DNA of 35,525 bases from Comamonadaceae bacterium (GCA_027491035.1 JAIXWZ010000083.1:1-35525); one strand, 5' to 3'. Numbered from the stretch's first letter, positions 8,211-16,981 are shown. Translations and numbers: made by a program. The notes: generated from the sequence alone by a model not told the origin.

Positions 8211-8234
8211 GCAGCCGCACCTCGGCGCGGCTGC
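8211..8234 (-). terminator. GC-rich hairpin, possible terminator or attenuator after the SDR gene
   Basis: GCAGCCGC at 8211-8218 pairs perfectly with GCGGCTGC at 8227-8234 around an 8-base loop. It lies just after the SDR stop. In the minus-strand transcript the following bases are CCTTCTTGCTCT, only partly U-rich. Read on the plus strand the hairpin is followed by GTTTTC. It may reduce transcription into the last gene of the operon or stabilise the upstream mRNA. Confidence 0.4.
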
Positions 8235-8238
8235 GTTT

Positions 8239-9009
8239 TCAGGGCATGTAGGTGCCGCCATTGATCGGCAAGGTCTGCCCGGTGATGTAGGCCGCCGCCG
8301 GGCTGATCAGGAACAAGATCGGATCGCTCACGTCCTGGGGCTGCGCAATGCGGCCCATGGGCACCATCCGGGTGTAGGCCGCCTGGTCCAGATTGGACGG
8401 AGCCGACTCGTCTGATCGGCCCGTGCCGCCGCGCAGGAAGGCGGTGTCGACGGCACCCGGGGCCACCGCATTGACCCGCACCCTTGGCGCGTTCTCCAGT
8501 GCCAGTTCCTTGACGAGCAGGATCATGCCGGCCTTGGCCGGACCGTAGGCACCGAACATGGGCCTGGCCCAGGCACCCAGACCCGAGGCCACATGCAGCA
8601 AGCTGGCACGCTCGCTGCGGTGCAGATGGGGCAGGGCCGCGCGCGAGATAAAGAAGGCCGCATCCAGGTTGCCGCGGATGATGTCCTGCCAGACCTCGGT
8701 GGCCGTCTGCTGCAAGGGCTTGGCCTCGCTCATATAGCCCACCAGATTGACGCAGGCATCCATTCCGCCCAGCTCAGTGGCAGCCTGCGCCATGGCGGCA
8801 TCGACCGAATCGGGGTCTTTGGCGTCCATGGCGATGCAGGGCATCTGAGCGCCGTGGCGCTCGATCGAGGCGGGCAGATCAAGCACCCGAACCTGCGCGC
8901 CCAGCGCGGCGGCCTGGCCGGCCAGATGCCGGCCGATGCCGCCGCAGCCGCCGGCCAGCACCAGGCGCAGGCCGGCGAAGGCCTGCGCGCTCCACACAGA
9001 GGTGCTCAT
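8239..9009 (-). CDS. Short-chain dehydrogenase/reductase
   Basis: 256 residues from the ATG at 9007-9009, chosen because it sits in a TGATG overlap with the stop of the binding-protein gene; an ATG four codons upstream is also possible. The Rossmann nucleotide motif is AGGCGGIG (residues 19-26), the structural Asn is N88 in VNLVG, and the catalytic set is S142, Y155 and K159 (YGPAK). The C-terminal YITGQTLPINGG is typical of classical SDRs. It should oxidise or reduce an alcohol/ketone with NAD(P). Tight coupling to the LIV-type transporter genes links it to metabolism of the imported compound, but the substrate is unknown. Confidence 0.9.
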   Translation of the reverse strand: MSTSVWSAQAFAGLRLVLAGGCGGIGRHLAGQAAALGAQVRVLDLPASIERHGAQMPCIAMDAKDPDSVDAAMAQAATELGGMDACVNLVGYMSEAKPLQQTATEVWQDIIRGNLDAAFFISRAALPHLHRSERASLLHVASGLGAWARPMFGAYGPAKAGMILLVKELALENAPRVRVNAVAPGAVDTAFLRGGTGRSDESAPSNLDQAAYTRMVPMGRIAQPQDVSDPILFLISPAAAYITGQTLPINGGTYMP

Positions 9010-10187
9010 CACTTGCTGCATGCGTCGGGTGCGTGGCTGTCAAGCAGCGTGCGCTGGCCGTTGCGGATGCGGATGATGTAGGCGGGCAACTCGGAGTCGC
9101 CGTCCCGGCCAAAGCAGATGTTGCCGGTCACGCCGGTGATCTGCGTGCTGCGCAGCGCATCGCGAAGAGCCACACGCTCGGCCTTGACCTTGGCCTGATC
9201 GCCCGTCGTGCCTGCGCGGCGCATCGCGTCGGCAAACACGTACACGATGTCATAGGCCGAAGCATCAACGTGGTGCGCGCCCGATTTGTTGACGCCGCGC
9301 TTCTTGGCTTCCTCCAGGAACTTGCGCTCGAAGGTGCGGGTGCGCTCGTTGGTGTCCCACCAGTACCAAGACACGAAGGTCGCGCCTTCGCCGTCGCTGC
9401 CCAGCACCTTGGCGATATCGGGATCGGCGAAGATTTGCGCGCCAATGAGCATGCTGTTGTGGCCCTGGCGGCGCAGCTCTTTCATGACCTTGGCCGCGCC
9501 TTCGGGCAGGCCTGCAAAAGCGAGAACGGCCGGCGTATTGCCCTTGAGCTTGGTGATGTGGGGCGACAGGTCGGTGGCGTTGGTGGCAAAGCCTTCGGCC
9601 GGGATCACCATCTTCCAGCTGTTGGCCTCCAGCAGGTTGGGCATCCAGCCAGCCAGCGCCTTGCCGACAAACTCGTCGCTGGGAAACATCACCGCAGCGG
9701 TTCTGTTGCTCACGCCGCCTTTGGTGCCCATGGTCTTGAGCAAGCGGCCAAACTGCTTGCCCTCGTCTTCGGTCACGCGCAAGGCCCACTTGCGGTCCTT
9801 GGTCAGGCCAGGGGCGGAGGCGGCATTGGGAATCTGCACGATCTCCAGTCGCTCGCCGGCGGCAAAGGCCACCTGCGCCTCTTGGCTTGAGAAGGGGCCG
9901 ATGATGCCCACGGCCTTGGCATCTTCGGTGAACTTTTGCGTCGCCACTTGCGCGTTCTTGGGGTCCCCGCCGGTGTCAAATTTCTCGATGCGGATCTTGC
10001 GGCCGTTGACGCCGCCGGCTGCATTGATCTCGGCCACGGCGATGTCCACCGAGATCTCGGTGCCCACCGCCACGCCTGAGTAGCGCCCGGTTTTGGCATG
10101 CGACAGGCCCAGCACAATGTCTTGCGCCCAGGTGGGGGTGGCCAGGCCGGCAGCCAGGCTGGCAATGACCAACAAACGTTTTTTCAT
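9009..10187 (-). CDS. LIV-type ABC transporter periplasmic substrate-binding protein
   Basis: 392 residues from the ATG at 10185-10187, preceded by GGAG at 6 bases; an earlier reading adds nine residues ahead of the signal peptide and is rejected. A Sec signal peptide (MKKRLLVIASLAAG, cleavage probably after TWA) is followed by the type-I periplasmic fold: DIVLGLSHAKTGRYSG, EINAAGGVNGRKI, then GIIGPFSSQEAQV and GAQIFADPDI. This is the Leu/Ile/Val-binding family, which in Burkholderiales often binds aromatic acids, amides or urea rather than amino acids. It follows the two ATPase genes, so all five transporter parts are together. The ligand is presumably the substrate of the surrounding catabolic genes. 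Confidence 0.93.
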   Translation of the reverse strand: MKKRLLVIASLAAGLATPTWAQDIVLGLSHAKTGRYSGVAVGTEISVDIAVAEINAAGGVNGRKIRIEKFDTGGDPKNAQVATQKFTEDAKAVGIIGPFSSQEAQVAFAAGERLEIVQIPNAASAPGLTKDRKWALRVTEDEGKQFGRLLKTMGTKGGVSNRTAAVMFPSDEFVGKALAGWMPNLLEANSWKMVIPAEGFATNATDLSPHITKLKGNTPAVLAFAGLPEGAAKVMKELRRQGHNSMLIGAQIFADPDIAKVLGSDGEGATFVSWYWWDTNERTRTFERKFLEEAKKRGVNKSGAHHVDASAYDIVYVFADAMRRAGTTGDQAKVKAERVALRDALRSTQITGVTGNICFGRDGDSELPAYIIRIRNGQRTLLDSHAPDACSK

Positions 10188-10206
10188 CAGCAACTCCATA
10201 GAAGTT

Positions 10207-10908
10207 TCAAGCACCCAGATAAGCCTGCGTCATGCGCGGATCGCTCGCGAGCGACGAGGCTTGGCCTTGCAGAACCAGCCGCCCAAGTTCAAGCACATAG
10301 GCCCTGTGGGCGGTAGCCAGGGCCATGTGTGTGTTTTGCTCGACCAGCAAGATGGACAGGCCATCGCGGTTGAGCTCGGTGATCAGTTGGAACAGCGCCT
10401 TGACCAGCAAGGGGCTCAAGCCCAACGAGGGCTCGTCGAGCATCATCAGGGACGGTCGGCTGAGCAGGGCCCGGCCAATGGCCAGCATCTGCTGCTCGCC
10501 GCCTGAGAGCACCGAGGCGGGCATGTCGCGCCGCTGCGCCAGATTGGGAAAACGCTCATAGATCGCCTCAATTTCCCGGCTGGCATCGTCACGCCGGGTG
10601 TAGGCACCCATCAGCAAGTTGTCGTGCACGCTCAAGCTGACAAAGATCTGGCGCCCCTCGGGCACCAGCACCAGGCCTTCGCTCACCCGCCGGGCGGCGC
10701 TGTGGCCCAAGATGGAGTGGCCCTTGAACTGCACCTGCCCGCCGGCGGGCTTGACCATGCCTTGCAGCGCTTTGAGCAAGGAGCTCTTGCCCGCGCCGTT
10801 GGCACCCAGCACGGTAACGATCTCGCCGGCCTCGATGTTCAGCGACATGCGCTGCACCGCCTGGGTGCGGCCGTAGTGGACCGACAACTCTTGCACATCA
10901 AGCAGCAT
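10207..10908 (-). CDS. livF: LIV-type ABC transporter ATP-binding protein, LivF-like
   Basis: 233 residues from the ATG at 10906-10908, preceded by GGAGAG; the start overlaps the LivG-like end by 11 bases. It carries Walker A GANGAGKSS, the signature LSGGEQQ, Walker B LMMLDEP and the H-loop region LLVEQN, in the order and length of LivF. The final QAYLGA is also typical. It should pair with the LivG-like ATPase at the inner face of the membrane and energise import through the LivH/LivM-like permeases. The symbol indicates family position only; the transported compound need not be an amino acid. Confidence 0.93.
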   Translation of the reverse strand: MLLDVQELSVHYGRTQAVQRMSLNIEAGEIVTVLGANGAGKSSLLKALQGMVKPAGGQVQFKGHSILGHSAARRVSEGLVLVPEGRQIFVSLSVHDNLLMGAYTRRDDASREIEAIYERFPNLAQRRDMPASVLSGGEQQMLAIGRALLSRPSLMMLDEPSLGLSPLLVKALFQLITELNRDGLSILLVEQNTHMALATAHRAYVLELGRLVLQGQASSLASDPRMTQAYLGA

Positions 10909-11656
10909 GGTGGCTCTCCATCGCATCGGGCGTGCCCAGATAGGCTTCGAGTACCGCGGGATCTTGCTTGACCGCTTCGGGTGTGCCCTCGAAGATCTTG
11001 CGGCCGAAGTTAAGCACCACCACATGGTTGCACAACTGGCGCACAAAGGGCATGTCGTGCTCGACCACCAGCAAGGTGATGCCGCTGTCAGAGACCGATT
11101 GCAGCAAATGGCGCAAATCGTCGGTCTCCACCGGGTTCAGACCGGCTGCGGGCTCATCGAGCAGCAAGATCTTGGGCTGGGCCATGAGCGCGCGCACGAC
11201 CTCAATGCGTTTTTGGATGCCGTAGGGCAGATCGGCCACCACCTGGCCCGGGTAGGTGTCCAGCCCGGCCCGCTCGAGTGCCGCACGCGCCCGAGCGCTG
11301 GCCTTGCGGCTGCCCACCAGCTCCCAAGGCCGGCTGAAGTGGTGCTCGCCGAGCATCACGTTCTCCAGCGTCGACAGGTGCGGCATGAGCCGAATGTTCT
11401 GAAACGAGCGGGCGATGCCGCAGCGCACGCGATTGGCCACCGACATGTGGGTGATGTCCTGGCCGGTGGCGCTGATGCGGCCCTGGTCGATCGGATAGAC
11501 GCCCGAAATCAGGTTAAAGACGGTCGATTTGCCCGCTCCGTTGGGGCCGATCAGGCCGGTGCGGCTGCCCGTGGGCACACCAAAGCTGACATCGTCGATG
11601 ACCTTGAGGCCGCCGAAGGACTTGCTCACGCCGTCCAGTTGCAGGGCGATGCTCAT
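10898..11656 (-). CDS. livG: LIV-type ABC transporter ATP-binding protein, LivG-like
   Basis: 252 residues. Walker A is GPNGAGKST and Walker B is ILLLDEPAAGLNP. The usual LSGGQ signature is replaced by the segment LPYGIQKRIEV, a variant common in LivG homologues, followed by VVEHDM with the switch histidine. The RSFQNIRLMPHLSTLENV stretch around the Q-loop is characteristic of this subfamily. It overlaps the LivM-like gene upstream by 4 bases and the LivF-like gene downstream by 11, so the ATPases should be made in fixed ratio. Confidence 0.93.
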   Translation of the reverse strand: MSIALQLDGVSKSFGGLKVIDDVSFGVPTGSRTGLIGPNGAGKSTVFNLISGVYPIDQGRISATGQDITHMSVANRVRCGIARSFQNIRLMPHLSTLENVMLGEHHFSRPWELVGSRKASARARAALERAGLDTYPGQVVADLPYGIQKRIEVVRALMAQPKILLLDEPAAGLNPVETDDLRHLLQSVSDSGITLLVVEHDMPFVRQLCNHVVVLNFGRKIFEGTPEAVKQDPAVLEAYLGTPDAMESHHAA

Positions 11657-12534
11657 GCGCTGGCCTCCTGTTTGCGCCGCCCGGGCGAGGTCCAGCGCTC
11701 GATCATCGTGCGGGTGATCACGCCCTGTGGCCGAAGCATCATGATCAGCACCACGGCCACGCCAAAGACGATGTAGCGCCCGCCCTCCAGAAACTTGAGC
11801 GACGGGTCGACGGTTGAGAGCTTGCGCAGCGCCTCGGGCACCAGGGTAAAGAAGACCGCGCCGAACAGCGGACCCCAGACCGTCTGCGTGCCGCCCATGA
11901 GCACATACAGCAGCACATAGATGCTAAAGAGCACGCCGGTCGACTGCACATCGATGAAGTTGAACTGGTGCACCAGCAAGCCGCCGCCCAAGCCGCCGAT
12001 GGCCCCGCCGATGGTCAGCGCCAGCACCTGTGTCATGCGCAGGTGCACACCAAACAGGTGAGCCACGCTCTCATCGTCATGGATGGCACGAACCGACAGA
12101 CCAAATCGGGTGCGCATGAGCCAGGCCACGAAGACCACGGTCCCGATGGCACAGGGCACCACCACCGGCAGGCCCGCGTAAGCCATGACCGACAGGCCCG
12201 CGGCGCCGCCCAGCGCCGGGATGTTGAGCAAGATGCCGCCCACCACCTCTGCAAAGGCAAAGGTGGCCAGCACCATGTAGATGCCGCGTGTGCGCAGGAT
12301 CGGAAAGGCAATCAAAAAACCCACCAGCGCGGCCATGGCCGAGCCCAGCACGATGGCCGGCGCCAGTGCAAGATCGTAGATCGAGGTCAGGGCACCGGCG
12401 GTGTAGGCGCCCACCAGCACGAAGCCAGCTGCGCCCAGGTTGAGCAGACCGGCCGAGCCGGGGATGAACACCGAATAGGCCACGATGACATTGATGGCCA
12501 GCATCGCAAGCAGGCCGCTGAGATAGCCGGACAT
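11653..12534 (-). CDS. livM: LIV-type ABC transporter permease, LivM-like
   Basis: 293 residues from the ATG at 12532-12534, in a TGATG overlap with the LivH-like stop. The protein is strongly hydrophobic with about eight to ten membrane spans. It shows the family landmarks: SAGLLNLGAAGFVLVGAY near the N terminus, the FGLSVRAIHDDESVAHLFGV cytoplasmic loop that contacts the ATPase, and MGGTQTVWGPLFGA late in the protein. It should form the inner-membrane channel with LivH. The C terminus ends in a short charged tail. Confidence 0.93.
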   Translation of the reverse strand: MSGYLSGLLAMLAINVIVAYSVFIPGSAGLLNLGAAGFVLVGAYTAGALTSIYDLALAPAIVLGSAMAALVGFLIAFPILRTRGIYMVLATFAFAEVVGGILLNIPALGGAAGLSVMAYAGLPVVVPCAIGTVVFVAWLMRTRFGLSVRAIHDDESVAHLFGVHLRMTQVLALTIGGAIGGLGGGLLVHQFNFIDVQSTGVLFSIYVLLYVLMGGTQTVWGPLFGAVFFTLVPEALRKLSTVDPSLKFLEGGRYIVFGVAVVLIMMLRPQGVITRTMIERWTSPGRRKQEASA

Positions 12535-13448
12535 CAGAACTTGCCCTTTCCGATTTTGTTGTGGCCAAACAAGCCCTGCGGCCGAATGACCAAAATGAGC
12601 AGCAGCAAGCCCCACACCGGGATCTTCTCAATCTCGGAGCCAAATGTGCTGATGGCCAGCACCTTGACCAGACCGACCAGCAGACCGCCAGCAATGGCGC
12701 CCCAGATATTGCCCAGCCCGCCGAGCACCATGCCCGCAATGGCGTCGGTGGCAATCGCATCGCCCATGAAGGGGGTGACGGTGCCGTAGCTGGCCGCATA
12801 CAAGATGCCGGCCAGCGCCGACAGCACCCCGGTGATGACAAAGACCACCGGCACGATGCGCTGCACCTCCACACCCATGAGCGTGGCGGCATTGGGGTTC
12901 TCGGCAATCGAGCGCAGCGCCCGGCCCAGGCGGGTGCGCTCCAAGATGGCCGTCAGCAGCGCCACCAGCACAATGGCCGTGGTCAGGCTCAGCAGGTGGG
13001 GGATGCCAAAGATCAGTCCGCCGATTTCCAGCGTCGTGTCCTTAAAGGGCAGCTCAAAACGCTGCGGATCGCTGCTCCACAGGGCCATGGCCATGTGCTC
13101 GAAGACGATCAGAAAACCCAGGGAGCTCACCAGGGGCAGCGCGTGCTCGGTGGCATCGCCAAAGCGCGCCTTCATGTAGCGGTAGGTGAAGCGCTCGATC
13201 AGCAGCGAGGCCAAGATCACCACCGCGATGCCGGCCATGGCCGCATACGTCCAGTGCCAGCCCAGACCGAAGATGTGGGGGCCGGCGGTCGACAGCGCCC
13301 AGGTCACCATGGCCGCGAGCATGAACAGGGCCGGGATGGTGAAGTTCAGGAAGTTGAGCATCCCGATGGTCAGCGTGAAGGCCACGGCCACAAAGGCCAG
13401 GATGCCTCCCAGCATGAGCCCGTTGACGATCTGTTGCAGCAGTTGCAT
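12534..13448 (-). CDS. livH: LIV-type ABC transporter permease, LivH-like
   Basis: 304 residues from the ATG at 13446-13448 with GAGG upstream. Hydrophobic, with multiple membrane segments. The landmarks are NGLMLGGILAFVAVAFTLT and GMLNFLNFTIPAL at the start, the ATPase-contact loop TRLGRALRSIAENPNAATLM, and GMVLGGLGNIWGAIAGG near the end. It starts only a few bases after the stop of the polysaccharide-deacetylase-like gene, so catabolic and transport genes are transcribed together. Confidence 0.93.
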   Translation of the reverse strand: MQLLQQIVNGLMLGGILAFVAVAFTLTIGMLNFLNFTIPALFMLAAMVTWALSTAGPHIFGLGWHWTYAAMAGIAVVILASLLIERFTYRYMKARFGDATEHALPLVSSLGFLIVFEHMAMALWSSDPQRFELPFKDTTLEIGGLIFGIPHLLSLTTAIVLVALLTAILERTRLGRALRSIAENPNAATLMGVEVQRIVPVVFVITGVLSALAGILYAASYGTVTPFMGDAIATDAIAGMVLGGLGNIWGAIAGGLLVGLVKVLAISTFGSEIEKIPVWGLLLLILVIRPQGLFGHNKIGKGKF

Positions 13449-13456
13449 GGTCGGCC

Positions 13457-14359
13457 TCAGGTGATGTGGGTGTGGTGGTTGGCCATGTACCACTCAGCGA
13501 TTTCCTCGCGCGTGGTCCACCAGACGTCAGGGTGGCCTTTGGCATGGGCCAGGAACTCACGAAAGCAGGGCATGCGGTGCGGATGTCCCGAGACGTGGGG
13601 GTGCAGGCCCACGCTCATGATCCGGCCGCTGTCGGCGCCGTCGCGATACAACTCATCGAACTGGTCTTTGAGCATGCGCGCCGCATCCCAGGTGGTCATG
13701 GCGCGGCGGTGGAAGAAGGTGAAGTCGTTGACCTCAATCGTGTAGGGCACATTGACGATGGGGCCCGAAGGCGTTTGAATCAGGTAGGGCTGCTCGTCGT
13801 TCATGTAGTCGCAAAAGAACTTCAAGCCCCGTTCGGCCAGCAGGTCGGGCGTGTTGGGCGTGCCGCGCAGCGAGGACGACAGCCAGCCCTTGGCCTTGCG
13901 GCCCACCACTTTTTCGTAGACCGCCAGCGTGGCGTCGATCACGGCGCGCTCCTTGTCGATGTCGAAGGTGTAGCGGGTGAGCAGCTCGCCTTGCTCGTAG
14001 TTATGGGGCACCACTTCCCAGCCGCGCTCTTTGGCGTAGTCGATGATTTCCGGCCGCTCGAGCATGGTCTTGGCGTTGGCGGTGCAGGAAAACGGCACGC
14101 CCATCTCGTCAAAGAGCTTGAACAGGCGCCAGACCCCCACGCGCTGGCCGTACTCGCGCCAGGTGAAGTTGGGAAAGTCGGCCACATTGCCCGGCAGCAT
14201 GTCGGGCAGCATGGGCGGGCCGCCCGCGTAATTGGGCTCGGTGCCTTCGCGCACCAGGTCCCAGTATTCGCAGTTCATGGTGATGATCACCGCCAGCTTT
14301 TTCCCGCCGGGCCAGCGCAGCGGTTGGCGTTTGATCAGGGGGGACCAGGGATAGTGCAT
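13457..14359 (-). CDS. Polysaccharide deacetylase family protein, allantoinase/imidase-like (PuuE type)
   Basis: 300 residues from the ATG at 14357-14359, with AGAGG upstream. It starts with the PuuE-like WPGGKKLAVIITMNCEYW strand and has REYGQRVGVWRLFKLF, H119 in VPHNYEQGE and the histidine-rich GLHPHVSGHPHR (residues 251-261), the probable metal ligands and active-site region of the NodB fold. The known relatives with this N terminus are PuuE allantoinase and bacterial cyclic-imide hydrolases rather than sugar deacetylases, so hydrolysis of a C-N bond in a ring is the favoured activity. It contains a NDEQPY motif (residues 187-192) also found in the second domain of the fusion protein at 31146-33038. 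No signal peptide, so cytoplasmic. The substrate is inferred only by family. Confidence 0.88.
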   Translation of the reverse strand: MHYPWSPLIKRQPLRWPGGKKLAVIITMNCEYWDLVREGTEPNYAGGPPMLPDMLPGNVADFPNFTWREYGQRVGVWRLFKLFDEMGVPFSCTANAKTMLERPEIIDYAKERGWEVVPHNYEQGELLTRYTFDIDKERAVIDATLAVYEKVVGRKAKGWLSSSLRGTPNTPDLLAERGLKFFCDYMNDEQPYLIQTPSGPIVNVPYTIEVNDFTFFHRRAMTTWDAARMLKDQFDELYRDGADSGRIMSVGLHPHVSGHPHRMPCFREFLAHAKGHPDVWWTTREEIAEWYMANHHTHIT

Positions 14360-14378
14360 ATCAAGCCTCTTGAGGTTT

Positions 14379-15269
14379 TCAATGGGTGCCGCTGTGCCAG
14401 CGCAGGCCCTGCGCATGGCTGACGATGCGACCGGCCACCGGGCTGGGAAAGTGGGCCGCCATCAGCAGTGTGGCGGTGTCGGCGATCTCATGAACCAGCT
14501 GGTGGCGAACCGCGCTGGCGGCCTTCGGATCGTGGCAAAAGCGTGATGACCACGACAGGTCAAGCAACTGCACCGGCGTGTGCAAGATGTCGCCGGTAAA
14601 CACCGCATGATCGCCCTGGCTGCGGGCATGCAGCACGCAAGAGCCGGGCGTGTGCCCATGGGCGGGCTCGAGCCTCACACCGGGCTCGAAGTCGTGCCCG
14701 CCCTCGACCATGAGCGCTTGACCCGCATCGACCACCGGCAGCACGCTGTCGGCAAACGAGCCGTGATTGGGCGCCGGCCTGCCTTGTGCCAGGGCTTGCC
14801 GATGCTCGGCCTCCCAGTGGCTGTATTCCGTCTGCGAGAACACATAGCGGGCCTTGGGAAAGGTCGGCACCCAGGCCCCGTTTCGCAGTTCGGTGTTCCA
14901 GCCCACATGGTCGGCGTGAAGGTGGGTGCAGCACACAAAGTCGATCTGATCGGGGCGCAGGCCCACCTGGGCCAGTGCCTCCATATAGGCAAACTGCTGG
15001 TGGTGCCAACTGGCGCGAAGCGGGCGCTCTTTGTGGTTGCCCACGCAGGTGTCGATCAAGAAATTGTGCTGCGGCGTGCGCAGCACAAAGCTGTGAAAGC
15101 TCATCATGAGCTGGTGCTCGGCGTTGACAAAACGCGGCATCAGCCAGTCGGCCTGCTCCTGTACACGAGCCATGTCCGCATTGGGCAGCACAAAGTCCAC
15201 GCCAGAAAAAGCGCCCTCGGTCTCGACCACGCGGTCGATGGTGAATTGGCCGATGCGCTGGGTTTTCAT
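14379..15269 (-). CDS. Metallo-beta-lactamase-fold hydrolase
   Basis: 296 residues. The metal-binding motif THLHADHVGW gives H116, H118, D120 and H121; the further ligands are the histidine of AHGHTPGS, the Asp of VFTGDILH and the histidine of AAHFPSP. A complete binuclear zinc (or iron/zinc) site is therefore present. The pattern around HADHVGWN resembles the subgroup that includes lactonases and organophosphate hydrolases. No signal peptide is seen, so it is probably cytoplasmic. It lies between an SDR and the imidase-like gene, so a lactone, lactam or ester intermediate is a reasonable guess, but quorum-signal degradation cannot be excluded. Confidence 0.88.
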   Translation of the reverse strand: MKTQRIGQFTIDRVVETEGAFSGVDFVLPNADMARVQEQADWLMPRFVNAEHQLMMSFHSFVLRTPQHNFLIDTCVGNHKERPLRASWHHQQFAYMEALAQVGLRPDQIDFVCCTHLHADHVGWNTELRNGAWVPTFPKARYVFSQTEYSHWEAEHRQALAQGRPAPNHGSFADSVLPVVDAGQALMVEGGHDFEPGVRLEPAHGHTPGSCVLHARSQGDHAVFTGDILHTPVQLLDLSWSSRFCHDPKAASAVRHQLVHEIADTATLLMAAHFPSPVAGRIVSHAQGLRWHSGTH

Positions 15270-15286
15270 GCGTGCTGACCTTGGCC

Positions 15287-16117
15287 TCACATGATGGCCG
15301 GCAACTCGTGTGCCGGGCTGCGGGCCTTTTCCGCTGCCTGCTCGCCGTCCATGCCCTCGGGCCACAGACGAGCCACGTAGCGCTGTCCGGTGACCTCGGT
15401 GCCGGCCTGGCCCATGAGCCAGACGATGGGCGCGCGCATCAAGGCCGGGGAGAGCAAGTTGCCGTCGGCGCCGCGCCGGCCCGAGCCACTGCCGGGCAGC
15501 AGCCGGGTGTCGGCCGCCCCGCCGGGCAGCAGCACATTGACGCTCACGCCGGTGCCTTGCAAGTCCTTGGCCCAGACCACGCTCATGGCCTCCAGGGCCG
15601 CCTTGCTCGGCCCATAGGGGCAGTAGCCGGTTCGCACCATGGTCACCTGGCTGGTGGAGATATTGACCACTCGACCCGAGCCCTGCGCCACCATGGCCGG
15701 CACGCAGGCCCTGGCCATGAGAAAGGCACCGGTCACGTTGGCATCGACGATGTTGCGAAAGCCTTGTGGGTCGGCTTTCCAGAACAAGGCCGGCTCGGTG
15801 TTGAAGGTCTGGCTGATCTCGAGCATGCCGCGACCGGCGTTGTTGATCAGAGCGTCGATGCGGCCAAAGGCCTCGAGGCAGCGGCTGGCCACCTGCTGGC
15901 ACTGCGCCCAGTCAGATACATCGGCGATCACTGCTATGGCCCGCGGTGTATCGAGGCCCGCATTCCATCTTGCGCATGCCGCCTCGAGCTCAGCGCTTTC
16001 GCGCGCGCCAGTGACCACCACACGGTGTCCGGCTTGCAGCAGGGCGTCGGCCATCTCCCAGCCCAGGCCGCGGCCACCGCCGGTGATGATGATGGCTTTC
16101 GAGGTTTGATCGTTCAT
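15287..16117 (-). CDS. Short-chain dehydrogenase/reductase
   Basis: 276 residues from the ATG at 16115-16117; a GTG three codons upstream would overlap the regulator stop and is less likely. Motifs are ITGGGRGLG (residues 11-19), INNAG (91-95), catalytic S154 or S156, Y168 and K172 (YGPSKAA). It is a classical SDR, NAD(P)-dependent. The last 40 residues, after TGQRYVARLWPEG, are not part of the usual SDR end and are rich in Ala and Glu. It is the first structural gene behind the GntR regulator, so it is probably induced by the pathway substrate. Confidence 0.9.
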   Translation of the reverse strand: MNDQTSKAIIITGGGRGLGWEMADALLQAGHRVVVTGARESAELEAACARWNAGLDTPRAIAVIADVSDWAQCQQVASRCLEAFGRIDALINNAGRGMLEISQTFNTEPALFWKADPQGFRNIVDANVTGAFLMARACVPAMVAQGSGRVVNISTSQVTMVRTGYCPYGPSKAALEAMSVVWAKDLQGTGVSVNVLLPGGAADTRLLPGSGSGRRGADGNLLSPALMRAPIVWLMGQAGTEVTGQRYVARLWPEGMDGEQAAEKARSPAHELPAIM

Positions 16118-16122
16118 GGGGT

Positions 16123-16794
16123 TCACAGCAGCGCCACCGGCGCCAAGGGTTGTTCGGTCATGGCTTTGGGCCGTGCATGAATGATGTGGGACTGCACCTG
16201 CAAACGGGCCAGCAGTGGGTCGCGGGCTCGCAGTGCGGCAATGATTTCGCGGTGCTGCTCGTTAGATCGTCGCACCTTGACCTCACCGGGCCAGTTGTGC
16301 TGCTTCATCGTGACCAGCGGCAACTCGATCAAGGACTTGGCCAGGCTTTGCAGCCTGACGGAGCCGCTGGCTTGCAGCAAGATGGCATGAAAAGCGGTGT
16401 TGCTGGACTGAAACCCCAAGAAGAAGGCCTTGGGGTCGAGGTCTTGGTCGAGCAGGGCGTCGATTTCGTCGGCCTTTTGCTCCAACTGCCCCCAGTGCTC
16501 TTCTTTGCCATTGAGGGCCGCCAGCGCGGTGGCATGGCCTTCAAGCACCGCCCGCAGCTGAAAAATCTCGTCGATTTCGGCGCTGCTCATCTCGGCCACA
16601 AAGGTGCCGCGGTTGGCCTCGGTGCGCACCAGGCCCTCGCCGGCCAGGCGGCGCAGGCTGTCTCGGATGGAGGTGCGTGAGACGCCCACGCGCTGGGCCA
16701 GATCTTCTTCCACCAGCCGTTCGCCGGGCAGGAAGCGGCCGTCCAGGATGAACTGGCGAACGCTGTCGTAGGCAAGGCTGCTGGCGCGTGACAT
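16123..16794 (-). CDS. GntR-family transcriptional regulator with FCD domain
   Basis: 223 residues from the ATG at 16792-16794. A TTG 20 codons earlier would place coding sequence over the promoter and operator and is rejected. The N-terminal winged helix (residues 5-65) has FLPGERLVEEDLAQRVGVSR and TSIRDSLRRLAGEGLV, the GntR recognition helix pattern. The C-terminal half is an all-helical FCD ligand domain (IFQLRAVLEGHATALAA). Such regulators usually repress until a carboxylate or similar metabolite binds. The gene is divergent from the FAD monooxygenase unit, and identical TTGTGTACA boxes occur in both promoters, which suggests autoregulation and control of both operons. Confidence 0.92.
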   Translation of the reverse strand: MSRASSLAYDSVRQFILDGRFLPGERLVEEDLAQRVGVSRTSIRDSLRRLAGEGLVRTEANRGTFVAEMSSAEIDEIFQLRAVLEGHATALAALNGKEEHWGQLEQKADEIDALLDQDLDPKAFFLGFQSSNTAFHAILLQASGSVRLQSLAKSLIELPLVTMKQHNWPGEVKVRRSNEQHREIIAALRARDPLLARLQVQSHIIHARPKAMTEQPLAPVALL

Positions 16795-16818
16795 GGGTGG
16801 GGTTTGAGTCTTCGAGCG

Positions 16819-16841
16819 ACTATAAGTGATTGTGTACAAAT
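16819..16841 (-). promoter_or_regulatory. Promoter and candidate GntR operator in front of the regulator operon
   Basis: On the minus strand TATAGT (16819-16824) is a good -10; no strong -35 is seen at 17 bases. Just upstream of the -10, at 16830-16838, is TTGTGTACA, part of ATTGTGTACAAAT with a TGTACA core. This resembles the TTGT-N2-ACAA type sites of FCD-domain GntR proteins. The same 9-mer occurs once more, in front of the divergent FAD monooxygenase gene. Binding here would block RNA polymerase, fitting autorepression. Confidence 0.5.
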
Positions 16842-16981
16842 CAAGCCATAACAATCATCAGATCAGGGGCATGCTCAGGGTTTGCACTGAGTGGATTCCG
16901 GGTTTTCCCTCTGAGAAATTCCCGGTGATCGACCTCCGATGAAGGGCATCGAGATAAGAGTGTTGCCGGTTTTTCGGAAAG

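Noticed and set aside
15157-15167. TGTACA inside the MBL-fold hydrolase gene as a third GntR site
   Set aside because: Only the 6-base core matches; it lies within coding sequence far from any promoter and lacks the TTGTG part.
16795-16854. TTG start giving a regulator 20 residues longer
   Set aside because: It would put the promoter and operator inside the coding sequence, and the extra residues do not resemble a GntR N terminus.
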